From Methylorubrum populi (GTDB taxonomy: Bacteria > Pseudomonadota > Alphaproteobacteria > Rhizobiales > Beijerinckiaceae): a DNA stretch of 64,000 bases. The DNA is taken from NCBI GenBank assembly GCA_020741775.1, contig DYYG01000031.1:31723-95722 (forward strand). The letters are read 5' to 3'. Every line of letters begins with the position of its first letter. Within the stretch, counting starts at the first letter, position 1. A program made the translations under genes and the position numbers. The notes below the pieces were generated by a model, which had not been told where the DNA came from, did not search any database, and saw only the letters and a program-made list of their open reading frames with translations. Of this stretch, positions 8,128 to 16,810 are shown piece after piece.

Positions 8128-9090
8128 ATGAACCGCCGAACCGTCGCCCGTCTCGCCATCACCGGTCTCGCCCTCGGCGCGAGCCTCGGCCTCGCTCCCG
8201 CTCGGGCCGACGAATCCACCCTGCGCATCGGCTATCAGCGCTCCTCCGCGCTGATTTCCCTGCTGCGCCAGGACGAGACCCTCGAGAAGGCGCTCAAGCC
8301 CCTGAACGTCACCGTCTCGTGGCATGAATTCACCAGCGGCCTGCCGATCATGGAGGCGCTGAATGTCGGCCGCATCGACGTCTCGGCGGATGTCGCCGAC
8401 ACCGTGCCGGTCTTCGCCCAGGCCGCCGGAGCCAAGATCACCTACATCGCGCAGGAGGCCGCCTCGCCGGAGGCCCAGGCGATCCTGGTGGCGGGCGACT
8501 CGCCGCTGACATCGGTGGCCGAGCTGAAGGGCCGCAAGGTCGCGGTGACCAAGGGCGCGGGCAGCCATTACCTGCTGCTGGCGGCGTTGAAGGCGGAGAA
8601 CCTGCCCTTCAAGAGCATCACGCCGGCCTATCTCACCCCGGCGGATGGGCGCAGCGCGCTCGCCGGCGGCAGCGTCGATGCCTGGGTCGCCTGGGATCCG
8701 TTCCTCTCCGCCGCCCAGGTTCAGGCCGGCGCGCGCATCCTCAAGGATGGGACCGGCCTGTCGGCCTACAAGCGCTACTACCTCGCATCCGACAGCTATG
8801 CGCAGAAGCGCGGTGACGTGCTGACCCTGCTCGTCACCAAGCTGCGCGAGACCGGAACCTGGGTGAAGGCTCATCCCGACGCGGCGGCCGAGCGGCTGGC
8901 CGCCCTGTGGAAGATCGAGCCCGAGGTGGTCAAACGCGCCAATGCGCGCCGCTCCTACCGGGTCGAGCCGGTCAGCCGCGACGGGCTCGCCGAGCAGCAG
9001 ACCATTGCCGACGCCTTCCACGGCGAAGGTCTGCTGCCGCGGGCGATCGATACCTCCGCGCTGGCGATCTGGGATGCACCGACGCGATGA
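8128..9090 (+). CDS. Sulfonate-binding protein, SsuA paralogue (copy 3)
   Basis: A 320-residue NMT1/SsuA-family binding protein. The start MNRRTVARLAITGLALGASL gives a clean signal peptide cleaved near ARADE. Motifs: LRIGYQRSSALISLLRQ, GLPIMEALNVGRIDVSADVADTVPVFAQAAG, ELKGRKVAVTKGAGSHYLLL, VDAWVAWDPFLSAAQ. The FGxxGD/E motif of copies 1 and 2 is replaced by VSADVADT, so ligand contacts probably differ. The frame is open upstream to 7942 through the 15-bp repeat, but that extension would precede the signal peptide. It is separated by 160 bp from copy 2. Confidence 0.88.
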   Translation: MNRRTVARLAITGLALGASLGLAPARADESTLRIGYQRSSALISLLRQDETLEKALKPLNVTVSWHEFTSGLPIMEALNVGRIDVSADVADTVPVFAQAAGAKITYIAQEAASPEAQAILVAGDSPLTSVAELKGRKVAVTKGAGSHYLLLAALKAENLPFKSITPAYLTPADGRSALAGGSVDAWVAWDPFLSAAQVQAGARILKDGTGLSAYKRYYLASDSYAQKRGDVLTLLVTKLRETGTWVKAHPDAAAERLAALWKIEPEVVKRANARRSYRVEPVSRDGLAEQQTIADAFHGEGLLPRAIDTSALAIWDAPTR

Positions 9091-9124
9091 CCCGAGGGGG
9101 AGAGAGCGAGAAGGACCGTTCGAG

Positions 9125-10522
9125 ATGATCCGTCAGGCGACCCTGCCCCCGATCGCCGTGATCGGGGCGGGATTCAGCGGCACCATGGCCGCGCTTCAGT
9201 TGCTCTCGACCCTGCCACCGGACCGGCCGGTGCTGCTGTGCGAGCGCGGCGGGAGTTTCGCGCGCGGGCTCGCCTATGGCACCGGCAACCCGGCCCATCT
9301 CCTCAACGTGCGCGCCGCCAATATGAGCGCCTTCCCGGACCGGCCGGGCCATTTCGAGGATTGGCTCGCCCGCTCCGGCCTCGGCGAAGCGGGGGCCGGA
9401 GCGGGCGTCGTCCGGACGCCGGCCGGCACCTTCGTGGCGCGGGGCCATTACGGCAGCTATCTCACCGACCTGCTGACCCGGGCGGTGACCGGGCCGGGAA
9501 CGCCGCGCCTGCAGCTCGTCAACGATGCGGTGGTCGATCTCGAGCCGCGGGCCGGCGGCTTCCTGCTGCGCACCGAGGGCGGGCAGACGCACCGGGTCGC
9601 CGGGGCCGTGCTCGCCATGGGCAACCTCGCCGCCGCGGCGCCGAGAAGCCGCCACAGCCTCGACCCCTGGGTGCCGGAGAATTTCGGCCGGCTGCACCCG
9701 CACGCGCCGGTTCTCGTGGTCGGCACCGGCCTGACCATGCTGGACGCGGTCGCCAGCCTGCGCGCCCACGGCTTCGCCGGCGCCATCCTCGCCTTGTCCC
9801 GCCGGGGCCTGTTGCCGAACGCCCATGCCCCGGCCGGTCCCTGGCCCGCCCCCAACCTGACACCGGCCGATTTCACCTCCCTGCCGCGACTGCTCGCGCG
9901 GATTCGCGGGGAGGTGGCGCGGGCGCGGATCGCGGGGATCGGCTGGCACGGGGTGATCGATGCCCTGCGCCCGCTCACCGACACGATCTGGCGCGGCCTG
10001 CCCGCGGCCGAGCAGGCCCGCTTCCTGCGCCACCTGCGCCCGTTCTGGGACGTTCACCGCCACCGCACCGCCCCGCCCGCCGCCGCGACGATCGCCGACG
10101 AGATCGGGCGCGGATCCCTGACGGTGCGGGCTGGCCGTCTTCTCGACATCGAGGACGAGGCCGCGCAGGCGGTGGTGACCCTGCGCTTCCGCGGGGCCAA
10201 GCGCACGGAGCGCCTCGCGGTCCAGGCGATGATCGACGCCACAGGCTTCGGCCATCTCGCGGAGAGCCGCGACCCGCTGCTGCGGCGCCTGTCCGAGCAG
10301 GGCCTCGTGCGGCCCGGCCCGTTCGGGCTCGGCCTCGATGCCGGCACCGATTACCGGGCGATCGGCGCCGTCTCCCGTGAGGGCGGCGGACCGCTCTGGA
10401 TCCTCGGCCCGCTCCTGCGTGGGGTGCTGTGGGAATGCACGGCGGTCCCCGACATCCGCAACGAGGCGGCGGAACTGGCCGACCTCGTCGCCACCCATTT
10501 CGACCGCGCCGTGGCCGCCTGA
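9125..10522 (+). CDS. FAD/NAD(P)-binding oxidoreductase at the end of the ssu operon
   Basis: A 465-residue protein with an N-terminal dinucleotide fold (IAVIGAGFSGTMAALQLL, G-x-G-x-x-G) and the HLLNVRAANMSAFPDRPGHF block of the NAD_binding_9 family. A second Rossmann-like stretch follows (VLVVGTGLTMLDAVASLRAHG), and near the C-terminus MIDATGFG. Proteins of this type are often annotated as hydroxyacylglutathione hydrolase-like or lysine/ornithine monooxygenase-like, without a firm substrate. Location 34 bp after ssuA copy 3, ahead of a strong hairpin, places it in the sulfonate operon, so a role in oxidising a sulfonate or its aldehyde product is an inference. Confidence 0.8.
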   Translation: MIRQATLPPIAVIGAGFSGTMAALQLLSTLPPDRPVLLCERGGSFARGLAYGTGNPAHLLNVRAANMSAFPDRPGHFEDWLARSGLGEAGAGAGVVRTPAGTFVARGHYGSYLTDLLTRAVTGPGTPRLQLVNDAVVDLEPRAGGFLLRTEGGQTHRVAGAVLAMGNLAAAAPRSRHSLDPWVPENFGRLHPHAPVLVVGTGLTMLDAVASLRAHGFAGAILALSRRGLLPNAHAPAGPWPAPNLTPADFTSLPRLLARIRGEVARARIAGIGWHGVIDALRPLTDTIWRGLPAAEQARFLRHLRPFWDVHRHRTAPPAAATIADEIGRGSLTVRAGRLLDIEDEAAQAVVTLRFRGAKRTERLAVQAMIDATGFGHLAESRDPLLRRLSEQGLVRPGPFGLGLDAGTDYRAIGAVSREGGGPLWILGPLLRGVLWECTAVPDIRNEAAELADLVATHFDRAVAA

Positions 10523-10548
10523 GCCAGGCCATTTGATTGAAGCATTTC

Positions 10549-10581
10549 GAAGCGGCGGAGAGCCCGGCTCTCCGCCGCTTC
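10549..10581 (+). terminator. Strong hairpin terminator at the end of the sulfonate operon
   Basis: GAAGCGGCGGAGAGC (10549-10563) pairs perfectly with GCTCTCCGCCGCTTC (10567-10581) across a three-base CCG loop, 27 bp after the last stop codon. No T-tract follows, but stem length and GC content are exceptional. Confidence 0.75.
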
Positions 10582-10726
10582 ACGCGTTCGTGACACTCGT
10601 CGCTGCGCCAGCGGATGAGAAGCCGCGAGGCAGAAATCCTCCAAATCCCTGATGAAATGGGTGTTTTTCCGCCATTGGAGCGCTGGTTTCGACCAGAAGC
10701 CTCCAATTCAGAATCGTTCTAAAAAC

Positions 10727-10755
10727 CTTGAAGCAAGTTTGGACTTGTTCTAATT
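10727..10755 (+). promoter_or_regulatory. Promoter-like pair with an inverted repeat in the spacer
   Basis: TTGAAG (10727-10732) and TAATTA (10750-10755) are 17 bp apart, a good sigma70 spacing. The spacer contains CAAGTTTGGACTTG (10733-10746), a 5+5 inverted repeat that could be a repressor site. It lies about 90 bp before the small Cys-rich gene at 10846. Confidence 0.4.
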
Positions 10756-10845
10756 AAGCTCTGGAACGGGGCGACGGCAGGAGGGCCCATGAGGGCCCAC
10801 GAGGACCGAAGCCGCCGAGCACGAGAACCGGAACGGAGCAACATC

Positions 10846-11055
10846 ATGGCCACCTCCAGCAACGCTGCCTGCCAGAGCTGCCGCTTCTTCGACGACCACA
10901 AGACCAACGGCGCCCACGCCTCGGGCGATCAGGGCCTGTGCCGCTTCAACCCGCCGGTGAGCCAGCCCGATCCGCAGGGCCAGGGCCTGTGGCCGGTGGT
11001 CGCCTCGAAGGATTGGTGCGGCCACTTCACCGCTGACGTCACTGCCGCCGAGTAA
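10846..11055 (+). CDS. Small four-cysteine protein, probably metal-binding
   Basis: A 69-residue soluble protein with Cys at CQSCRFFDDH (C-x-x-C), GLCRFNPPV and DWCGHF, plus conserved aromatic and Pro residues. This spacing suggests a single zinc or iron site; small proteins of this kind are widespread in alphaproteobacteria as conserved hypotheticals. The start follows GGAG in CGGAACGGAGCAACATC. It is monocistronic: a promoter candidate lies upstream and a T-tailed terminator begins 30 bp after the stop. Function unknown. Confidence 0.85.
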   Translation: MATSSNAACQSCRFFDDHKTNGAHASGDQGLCRFNPPVSQPDPQGQGLWPVVASKDWCGHFTADVTAAE

Positions 11056-11085
11056 GCCTCGGCCCGACGCGAGAGACGAGAAACA

Positions 11086-11114
11086 GGGCCGGTGCCGCGC
11101 GCACCGGCCCTTTT
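11086..11114 (+). terminator. Rho-independent terminator
   Basis: GGGCCGGTGC (11086-11095) pairs perfectly with GCACCGGCCC (11101-11110), loop CGCGC, followed by TTTT. It ends the small four-cysteine gene. Confidence 0.9.
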
Positions 11115-11320
11115 CGCATGAGGAGCCCGAGCGCCGCCGAATTGCGCCGGGACTGCCCCTTCGCGGTCATGATCCGGTCACCTTCGCATTCGATGGCTGC
11201 GGCGAGAGGGCAACGGTCCGAGCGGACCGGCCCCGGCCCGGCCGCATGGCCGCCGGCCGCGTTTTCGGGATTGAGCGGTGCGGCCTGGGATCGCCGCCTC
11301 GCGGGAATGGGGATGTTTGC

Positions 11321-11986
11321 ATGATCTTCGGACCGATCGGTACGCGCGCGCCGTTCCTCCGCGCCGGCCGCGGTGTGGCTCTCGCCGCCCTCGCGGCCCT
11401 GGGCACTCTCTCGACGGCTGCGGCAGCCGCGCCGCGTGACCCGACCGGCACGTGGCTGACCCAGGACGGCAAGGCCCGCATCCGGGTCGAGAAATGCGGC
11501 CCGCAGGAGAAGAACCTGTGCGGCTACGCCGTGTGGCTGAAGACGCCGCTCAACGACGAGGGCAAGCCGCGGGTCGATTTCCGCAACCCCGATCCGAAGA
11601 AGCGCGCCCGCGCCTCCCTGGGTCACCAGCTGATCCTCGGGCTCAAGCTGAACGAGGATGCCCATTACGAGGGCAAGATCTACAATGCCGAGGACGGCAA
11701 GTTCTACGACGTCACCATCTGGTCGGACGGGCCGGAGGAGCTGACGGTCAAGGGGTGCCTGATCGCCTTCCTGTGCCAGTCGCAGACCTGGACGCGGGTG
11801 AACGACACGGTGCCGGGCCAGCTCACCGGGCCGACCAACGGCGCGAACGGCCCCCATGCCGACGCCGAATGGGCGCCGAAGCCCGCGGCCGGAGCGGCCA
11901 TGACGGGCGGCCCCGCCGCCACCGGCACAACCAAGCCGGCCGCGAAGCCCGCCACGCCCAAGGCGCCGGCCGCGCCCGCGCAGTAA
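11321..11986 (+). CDS. Exported DUF2147 protein
   Basis: A 221-residue protein. Residues 1-40 contain a signal peptide (hydrophobic core VALAALAALGTLSTAAAAA). The DUF2147 domain follows: DPTGTWLTQDGKARIRVEKC, the Cys pair in CGPQEKNLCGYAVWLK, GQQILG-like GHQLILGLK, and EGKIYNAEDGKFYDVTIW. The beta-barrel-like domain is common in proteobacterial envelopes, with no established biochemical role. A Pro/Ala-rich, low-complexity tail (PAAGAAMTGG onward) replaces the usual short end. A perfect hairpin follows the stop. Confidence 0.88.
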   Translation: MIFGPIGTRAPFLRAGRGVALAALAALGTLSTAAAAAPRDPTGTWLTQDGKARIRVEKCGPQEKNLCGYAVWLKTPLNDEGKPRVDFRNPDPKKRARASLGHQLILGLKLNEDAHYEGKIYNAEDGKFYDVTIWSDGPEELTVKGCLIAFLCQSQTWTRVNDTVPGQLTGPTNGANGPHADAEWAPKPAAGAAMTGGPAATGTTKPAAKPATPKAPAAPAQ

Positions 11987-11991
11987 GACCA

Positions 11992-12020
11992 AGCGGCGAT
12001 GATCCTGACTCATCGCCGCT
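11992..12020 (+). terminator. Hairpin terminator after the DUF2147 gene
   Basis: AGCGGCGATGA (11992-12002) pairs perfectly with TCATCGCCGCT (12010-12020), loop TCCTGAC, starting 6 bp after the stop codon. No T-tract follows. Confidence 0.6.
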
Positions 12021-12119
12021 AGGCCCCCGTGACGGCGGGGCGGCGGTCGTCCGCCGGGCGCTCGGAGCAGGACCATCGGTCATGATCCGTGCCACTTGGT
12101 ATGAGAGGCAGCGAGCCAG

Positions 12120-13280
12120 TCAGGTCGTCGGGGCCGCCACCCGCTGGCGCAACCCGGCGATCACCGCCTTCAGCATCTCGGCGCTCGCCTCCGCCGAGAG
12201 GCCGCCCGGCGTGCGGTTGGCGTAGATGCGCTCATGCACGAAGGCGAGCTTGGCGATCACCGCGGGCGTCAGGGTGAAGGGATAGAGCGGCGGCTGGCCC
12301 ATGGACCGGTTGAGGGAATTGACGGCGTAGGTCAGCGGAATCCACGCCTCGATCACCCGCTCGAAATCCGGCGTCTCGTAGGGGTCGAAATCGATGCAGG
12401 TCGGCGTGCCCGCCGGCTCCGTCGCGCCGCGCAGCTTCGGCCGGAGGCGGATATCGAAGGCGCTGCCGGTCTCCAGCGTATCGATGATGTGCAGGTAATG
12501 GGCGAAGGTCTCGGCGAAATCCTCCCAAGGATGCGCCGTGGCGTAGGAGGAGACGAAGGATTCCTCCCAATGCGGCGGCGGCCCCTCCGCATGGTGGCGC
12601 TGGAGCGCGGCGCCGTAATCGGCCCGCTCGTCGCCGAACAGAGCGCGGAAGGCCGGCAGGCTCGCATCGAAGCGCACCAGCAGGTTCCAGAAATAATGCC
12701 CGATCTCGTGCCGGAAATGGCCGAGCAGGGTGCGGTAATACTCCCCGAACATCTTGCGCCGCCGCTCCCGCTCCACGTCGTCGGCCTCGGCGATGGAGAG
12801 GGTGATGAGCCCGTCGAGATGGCCCGTCATCACCGGCGGCCCGGTGGATTCGGCGAGGAAATCGAAGGCGAGCCCGTCGGAATACTGCGCCCGCGTCACC
12901 AGCGGCAGGTCGAGGCGGAGAAGCGAGTAGAACAGCCGGTGCTTGGCGGCCTCGATCTGGCGCCAGCGATCGAGGTTGGCCGGCACGCTGAGATCCGGGA
13001 CGACCCGGTTGTGACGGCAGGTGACGCAATAGATTTCCGGCGCCTCCTCCGGCACCATCCAGTTGCAGGCCTCGTGATCCGCGTTGGCGCACAGCCGGTA
13101 CTTGCGGCCCGGATGGGCATAGGCCCGGAACAGCGGGCCGCGCGCATCCTCGCCGCAGGGCTCCAGCGCCGAAACCTCATGGCGGTCGCAGACATAGCCG
13201 AGACGGCGCTCGCAGCTCTCGCAGACCGTGCTCTCGAACGAGACCGGCTGGTCGCAGGCTTGGCACTGGAAGATCTTCAT
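12120..13280 (-). CDS. Zinc-ribbon, putative zinc-binding metallopeptidase (DUF2248/Peptidase_Mx type)
   Basis: A 386-residue cytoplasmic protein starting [20 protein letters not shown]. The N-terminal quarter carries a rubredoxin-like zinc ribbon (C-x-x-C at 6-9, CESC, then [11 protein letters not shown] and CVTC). The C-terminal domain has a metalloprotease HExxH in [11 protein letters not shown] and a downstream [14 protein letters not shown] that may give the third ligand. The upstream frame adds 74 non-conserved residues and was rejected. The gene is divergent from the transglutaminase / ATP-grasp operon, and this family often neighbours such operons, so it may process the peptide or protein made there. 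Substrate unknown. Confidence 0.85.
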   Translation of the reverse strand: MKIFQCQACDQPVSFESTVCESCERRLGYVCDRHEVSALEPCGEDARGPLFRAYAHPGRKYRLCANADHEACNWMVPEEAPEIYCVTCRHNRVVPDLSVPANLDRWRQIEAAKHRLFYSLLRLDLPLVTRAQYSDGLAFDFLAESTGPPVMTGHLDGLITLSIAEADDVERERRRKMFGEYYRTLLGHFRHEIGHYFWNLLVRFDASLPAFRALFGDERADYGAALQRHHAEGPPPHWEESFVSSYATAHPWEDFAETFAHYLHIIDTLETGSAFDIRLRPKLRGATEPAGTPTCIDFDPYETPDFERVIEAWIPLTYAVNSLNRSMGQPPLYPFTLTPAVIAKLAFVHERIYANRTPGGLSAEASAEMLKAVIAGLRQRVAAPTT

Positions 13281-13525
13281 CGGGAGCCCCGCTCCGGCTG
13301 CGGCGGGGATCGAACAAGAACCGGGCCACGCCCTCGCTTCCGGGACCCGAAGAACCAAGGGCCATCGGCCCGACGCGGTTCCCCGCCGCGCGCGGCGCCC
13401 GAAGCACGTTTCTTGCTTTTTTCGGATGCTCCTCCCGCTTTTCCGGGATGTATAAGGCGCACAACCAGCGGCAGAGCGCGCGAGCCCGCTCCTTCGCGAC
13501 ATCCGAAACGACTTCCGGAGTCCCC

Positions 13526-16500
13526 GTGTCGATCCAAGCCGCCCTGCACCACGTCACGCATTACCGGTACGACCGGCCGATCGCCCTGGGGCCGCAGATC
13601 ATCCGCCTGCGCCCGGCGCCGCATAGCCGGACTAAGGTGCCGGCCTACGCGCTGAAGGTGCGGCCGGAGAACCACTTCATCAACTGGCAGCAGGATCCGG
13701 CCGGCAACTGGCTCGCCCGCTTCGTCTTTCCGGAAAAGACCACGGAGTTCCGGGTCGAGGTCGATCTCACCGCCGATCTCGCGGTCATCAACCCGTTCGA
13801 CTTCTTCGTCGAGCCCTATGCCGAGCGCCACCCCTTCGCCTACGAGCCGGACCTGAAGCGGGCGCTGGCACCCTACCTCGTCCTCGACGACGTGGGCGGA
13901 CCGGAGATCGACGCCTTCCTCGCCCGTGTGCCGGAAGAAACCCACACGGTCACCTTCCTCGTGGCGCTCAACGAGCTGGTGCGCGCGGAGGTCGCCTACG
14001 GCGTGCGGATGGAGCCCGGCGTGCAGACGCCGGCCGAGACGCTGACCCTGAAGAGCGGCTCCTGCCGCGATTCCGCGTGGCTGCTGGTGCAGGTGTTGCG
14101 CCGGCTCGGCTTTGCCGCCCGCTTCGTCTCGGGCTACCTGATCCAGCTCGTGCCCGACACCACGGCGGTCGACGGGCCCAGGGGCACGACGAACGACTTC
14201 ACCGATCTTCATGCCTGGGCCGAGGTCTACCTGCCCGGCGCCGGCTGGGTCGGCCTCGACGCGACCTCCGGCCTGCTCACCGGCGAGGGGCATATCCCCC
14301 TGGCGGCCACCGCCCATTACAACGCCGCCGCGCCGATATCCGGCCTGTCCGACCCCGCCGAGGTCACGTTCAGCTACGAGATGAAGATCAGCCGCGTCGC
14401 CGAGGCGCCGCGCATCACCAAGCCCTTCTCCGAGGAGGTCTGGACGGCGATGGACGCGCTCGGCGAGCGCATCGACGCCGACCTCGCCGCCCAGGACGTG
14501 CGCCTGACCATGGGCGGAGAGCCGACCTTCGTCTCGGTCGACGATTTCCAGTCGCCGGAATGGAACGTCGCGGCGGTGGGCCCGACCAAGCGGGGGTTGG
14601 CCGACGCGCTGGTGCGGCGCCTGCGCGACCGCTTCGCACCGGGCGGCATGCTGCATTACGGCCAGGGCAAATGGTATCCCGGCGAGAGCCTGCCGCGCTG
14701 GGCCTTCGCCCTGTACTGGCGCAAGGACGGCGTGCCGGTCTGGCGCAACCCGGACCTGATCGCGGCGGAGACCGGACCGCGCGCCGCCACCATCGCCGAC
14801 GCGAAGAAACTGATCTCGGCCCTGGCGGCGCGGCTCGGCCTCTCCCGCTTCGTCTTCCCGGCCTACGAGGACGCGGTCTACTGGAAGAGCCGCGAGAGCG
14901 AATTGCCGGTCAACGTCACGACCTCGGCGCCGCAGACCGGCAGCGTGGAGGCCGATGCGCGGTTCAAGCGCGTGTTCGAGCGCGGCCTCGACAATCCGGT
15001 CGGCTTCGTCTTGCCCCTGGCCAACCTCGCGACCGGCACCGGCCGCGCCTGGATCTCGGAAGGCTGGGCCTTCCGCCGCGGCGGCGCCTATCTCAGCCCC
15101 GGCGATTCCCCGATGGGCTTCCGCCTGCCGCTCGCCTCGCTGCCTCACGTGCCGCCGGATTCCTATCCCTATTACCACCCCCAGGATCCGCTCGACGCCC
15201 GCGGCGACCTGCCCGCCGATCCGGGCGGCCTCAAGGATGCGCCTCTGCCGAAGGGAGCGGACCGGGCGAACGGAGCCGGGATCGAGGGCGTCGCCGTGCG
15301 CACCGCCCTGGCGGTCGAGCCCCGCGACGGCGTGCTCTGCGTGTTCATGCCGCCGATGGAGCGGGCGGACGAATACATCGACCTCGTCGGCCATCTCGAG
15401 CGGGCGGCGGAAGCGGTCGGCCAGCCGCTGCACATCGAGGGCTACGAGCCGCCCTACGATCCGCGCCTGTCGGTCATCAAGGTCACGCCCGATCCCGGCG
15501 TGATCGAGGTCAACGTGCATCCGGCCGCCTCCTGGCGGGAGGCGGTCGACATCACCGCCGGCCTCTACGAGGAGGCGCGCCAGACCCGGCTCTGCGCCGA
15601 GAAATTCATGATCGACGGGCGCCATACCGGCACCGGCGGCGGCAATCACGTCGTGCTCGGCGGCGCCAGCCCTTCGGACTCGCCGTTCCTGCGCCGGCCG
15701 GACCTGCTGAAGAGCCTCGTGCTCTACTGGCAGCGCCACCCCGCGCTCTCCTACCTGTTCGCCGGCCTCTATGTCGGCCCGACCAGCCAAGCGCCGCGCA
15801 TGGACGAGGCGCGCCACGACGGGCTCTACGAATTGGAGATCGCCCTGGCGCAGGTGCCGAGCCCGGACGAGGCCAACATCCCGCACTGGCTGGTGGACCG
15901 GCTGTTCCGCAACGTGCTGACCGACGTGACCGGCAACACCCACCGGGCCGAGATCTGCATCGACAAGCTCTACTCGCCGGACGGGCCGACCGGGCGTCTC
16001 GGCCTGCTCGAATTCCGCTCATTCGAGATGCCGCCGGACGCGCGCATGAGCCTCGCGCAGCAGGTGCTGCTGCGGGCCATCGTCGCCTGGCTCTGGCGCG
16101 AGCCGCAGGCCGGATCCTGTGTCCGCTGGGGCACGGCTCTGCATGATCGCTTCATGCTGCCGCATTTCCTCTGGGCGGACTTCCTGACCGTGCTGGAAGA
16201 TCTGCGCGCCGGCGGCTACGACTTCGATCCGCAGAGCTTCGCGGCACAGCGCGAGTTCCGCTTCCCCGTCTTCGGCCGGGTGGAGCAGGGCGGCGTGAGC
16301 CTGGAACTGCGCCAGGCGCTGGAGCCCTGGCACGTGCTGGGCGAAGAGGGATCCGCCGGGGGAACCGTGCGCTTCGTGGACGCATCCGTCGAACGGCTTC
16401 AGGTGAAGGTCGAGGGCTTCGTGCCCGGCCGGCACGTGATCGCCTGCAACGGCCGGCGCCTGCCGATGACGCCCACCGGCGCCAGCGGCGAGGCGGTGGC

Positions 16501-16810
16501 GGGCCTGCGCTTCAAGGCCTGGCAGCCGGCCTCTTCCCTGCACCCGACGATCCCGCCGCACGGGCCGCTGACCTTCGACATCCTGGACGCCTGGAGCGGC
16601 CGCTCGCTCGGCGGCTGCCGCTACCATGTCAGCCATCCGGGCGGACGCAACTACGACAGCTTCCCGGTCAACGCCTACGAGGCGGAGGGGCGCCGGCTCG
16701 CCCGCTTCGAGGCCATGGGCCACACCCCCGGCCGGGTCGCGATGCCGGCCGAGGAACGCTCGGTCGAGTTTCCCCTGACCCTCGACCTGCGCACGCCCGC
16801 GCCCCGATGA
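13526..16810 (+). CDS. Transglutaminase-like protein fused to DUF2126
   Basis: A 1094-residue protein with a GTG start (GGAG 6 bp upstream). Residues 1 to about 290 are a bacterial transglutaminase N-domain plus papain-like transglutaminase core: [21 protein letters not shown], catalytic Cys in [11 protein letters not shown], His in [12 protein letters not shown], Asp in [10 protein letters not shown]. From about residue 320 comes the large DUF2126 region ([15 protein letters not shown] onward; [14 protein letters not shown]), a family seen only in this operon type and linked to ATP-grasp/glutamine-synthetase-like amidoligase folds. It overlaps the next gene by 4 bp (ATGA), so translation is coupled. 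Probably acts with its neighbours to make, transfer or cleave an amide-linked modification. Confidence 0.92.
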   Translation: MSIQAALHHVTHYRYDRPIALGPQIIRLRPAPHSRTKVPAYALKVRPENHFINWQQDPAGNWLARFVFPEKTTEFRVEVDLTADLAVINPFDFFVEPYAERHPFAYEPDLKRALAPYLVLDDVGGPEIDAFLARVPEETHTVTFLVALNELVRAEVAYGVRMEPGVQTPAETLTLKSGSCRDSAWLLVQVLRRLGFAARFVSGYLIQLVPDTTAVDGPRGTTNDFTDLHAWAEVYLPGAGWVGLDATSGLLTGEGHIPLAATAHYNAAAPISGLSDPAEVTFSYEMKISRVAEAPRITKPFSEEVWTAMDALGERIDADLAAQDVRLTMGGEPTFVSVDDFQSPEWNVAAVGPTKRGLADALVRRLRDRFAPGGMLHYGQGKWYPGESLPRWAFALYWRKDGVPVWRNPDLIAAETGPRAATIADAKKLISALAARLGLSRFVFPAYEDAVYWKSRESELPVNVTTSAPQTGSVEADARFKRVFERGLDNPVGFVLPLANLATGTGRAWISEGWAFRRGGAYLSPGDSPMGFRLPLASLPHVPPDSYPYYHPQDPLDARGDLPADPGGLKDAPLPKGADRANGAGIEGVAVRTALAVEPRDGVLCVFMPPMERADEYIDLVGHLERAAEAVGQPLHIEGYEPPYDPRLSVIKVTPDPGVIEVNVHPAASWREAVDITAGLYEEARQTRLCAEKFMIDGRHTGTGGGNHVVLGGASPSDSPFLRRPDLLKSLVLYWQRHPALSYLFAGLYVGPTSQAPRMDEARHDGLYELEIALAQVPSPDEANIPHWLVDRLFRNVLTDVTGNTHRAEICIDKLYSPDGPTGRLGLLEFRSFEMPPDARMSLAQQVLLRAIVAWLWREPQAGSCVRWGTALHDRFMLPHFLWADFLTVLEDLRAGGYDFDPQSFAAQREFRFPVFGRVEQGGVSLELRQALEPWHVLGEEGSAGGTVRFVDASVERLQVKVEGFVPGRHVIACNGRRLPMTPTGASGEAVAGLRFKAWQPASSLHPTIPPHGPLTFDILDAWSGRSLGGCRYHVSHPGGRNYDSFPVNAYEAEGRRLARFEAMGHTPGRVAMPAEERSVEFPLTLDLRTPAPR

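Larger units (their letters stand above)
10523..10845. other. Intergenic region: terminator then promoter
   Basis: This 323-bp stretch closes the sulfonate operon with a 15-bp-stem hairpin (10549-10581), then becomes AT-richer around 10650-10755, where a promoter-like pair and an inverted repeat precede the small Cys-rich gene. No gene is supported inside it. Confidence 0.6.

Noticed and set aside
13277..15943. Minus-strand frame of about 888 codons opposite the transglutaminase-DUF2126 gene
   Set aside because: Composition is typical of antisense shadows (Gly, Arg, His, Val, Asp rich), there is no ribosome binding site, and the plus strand has a complete family match.
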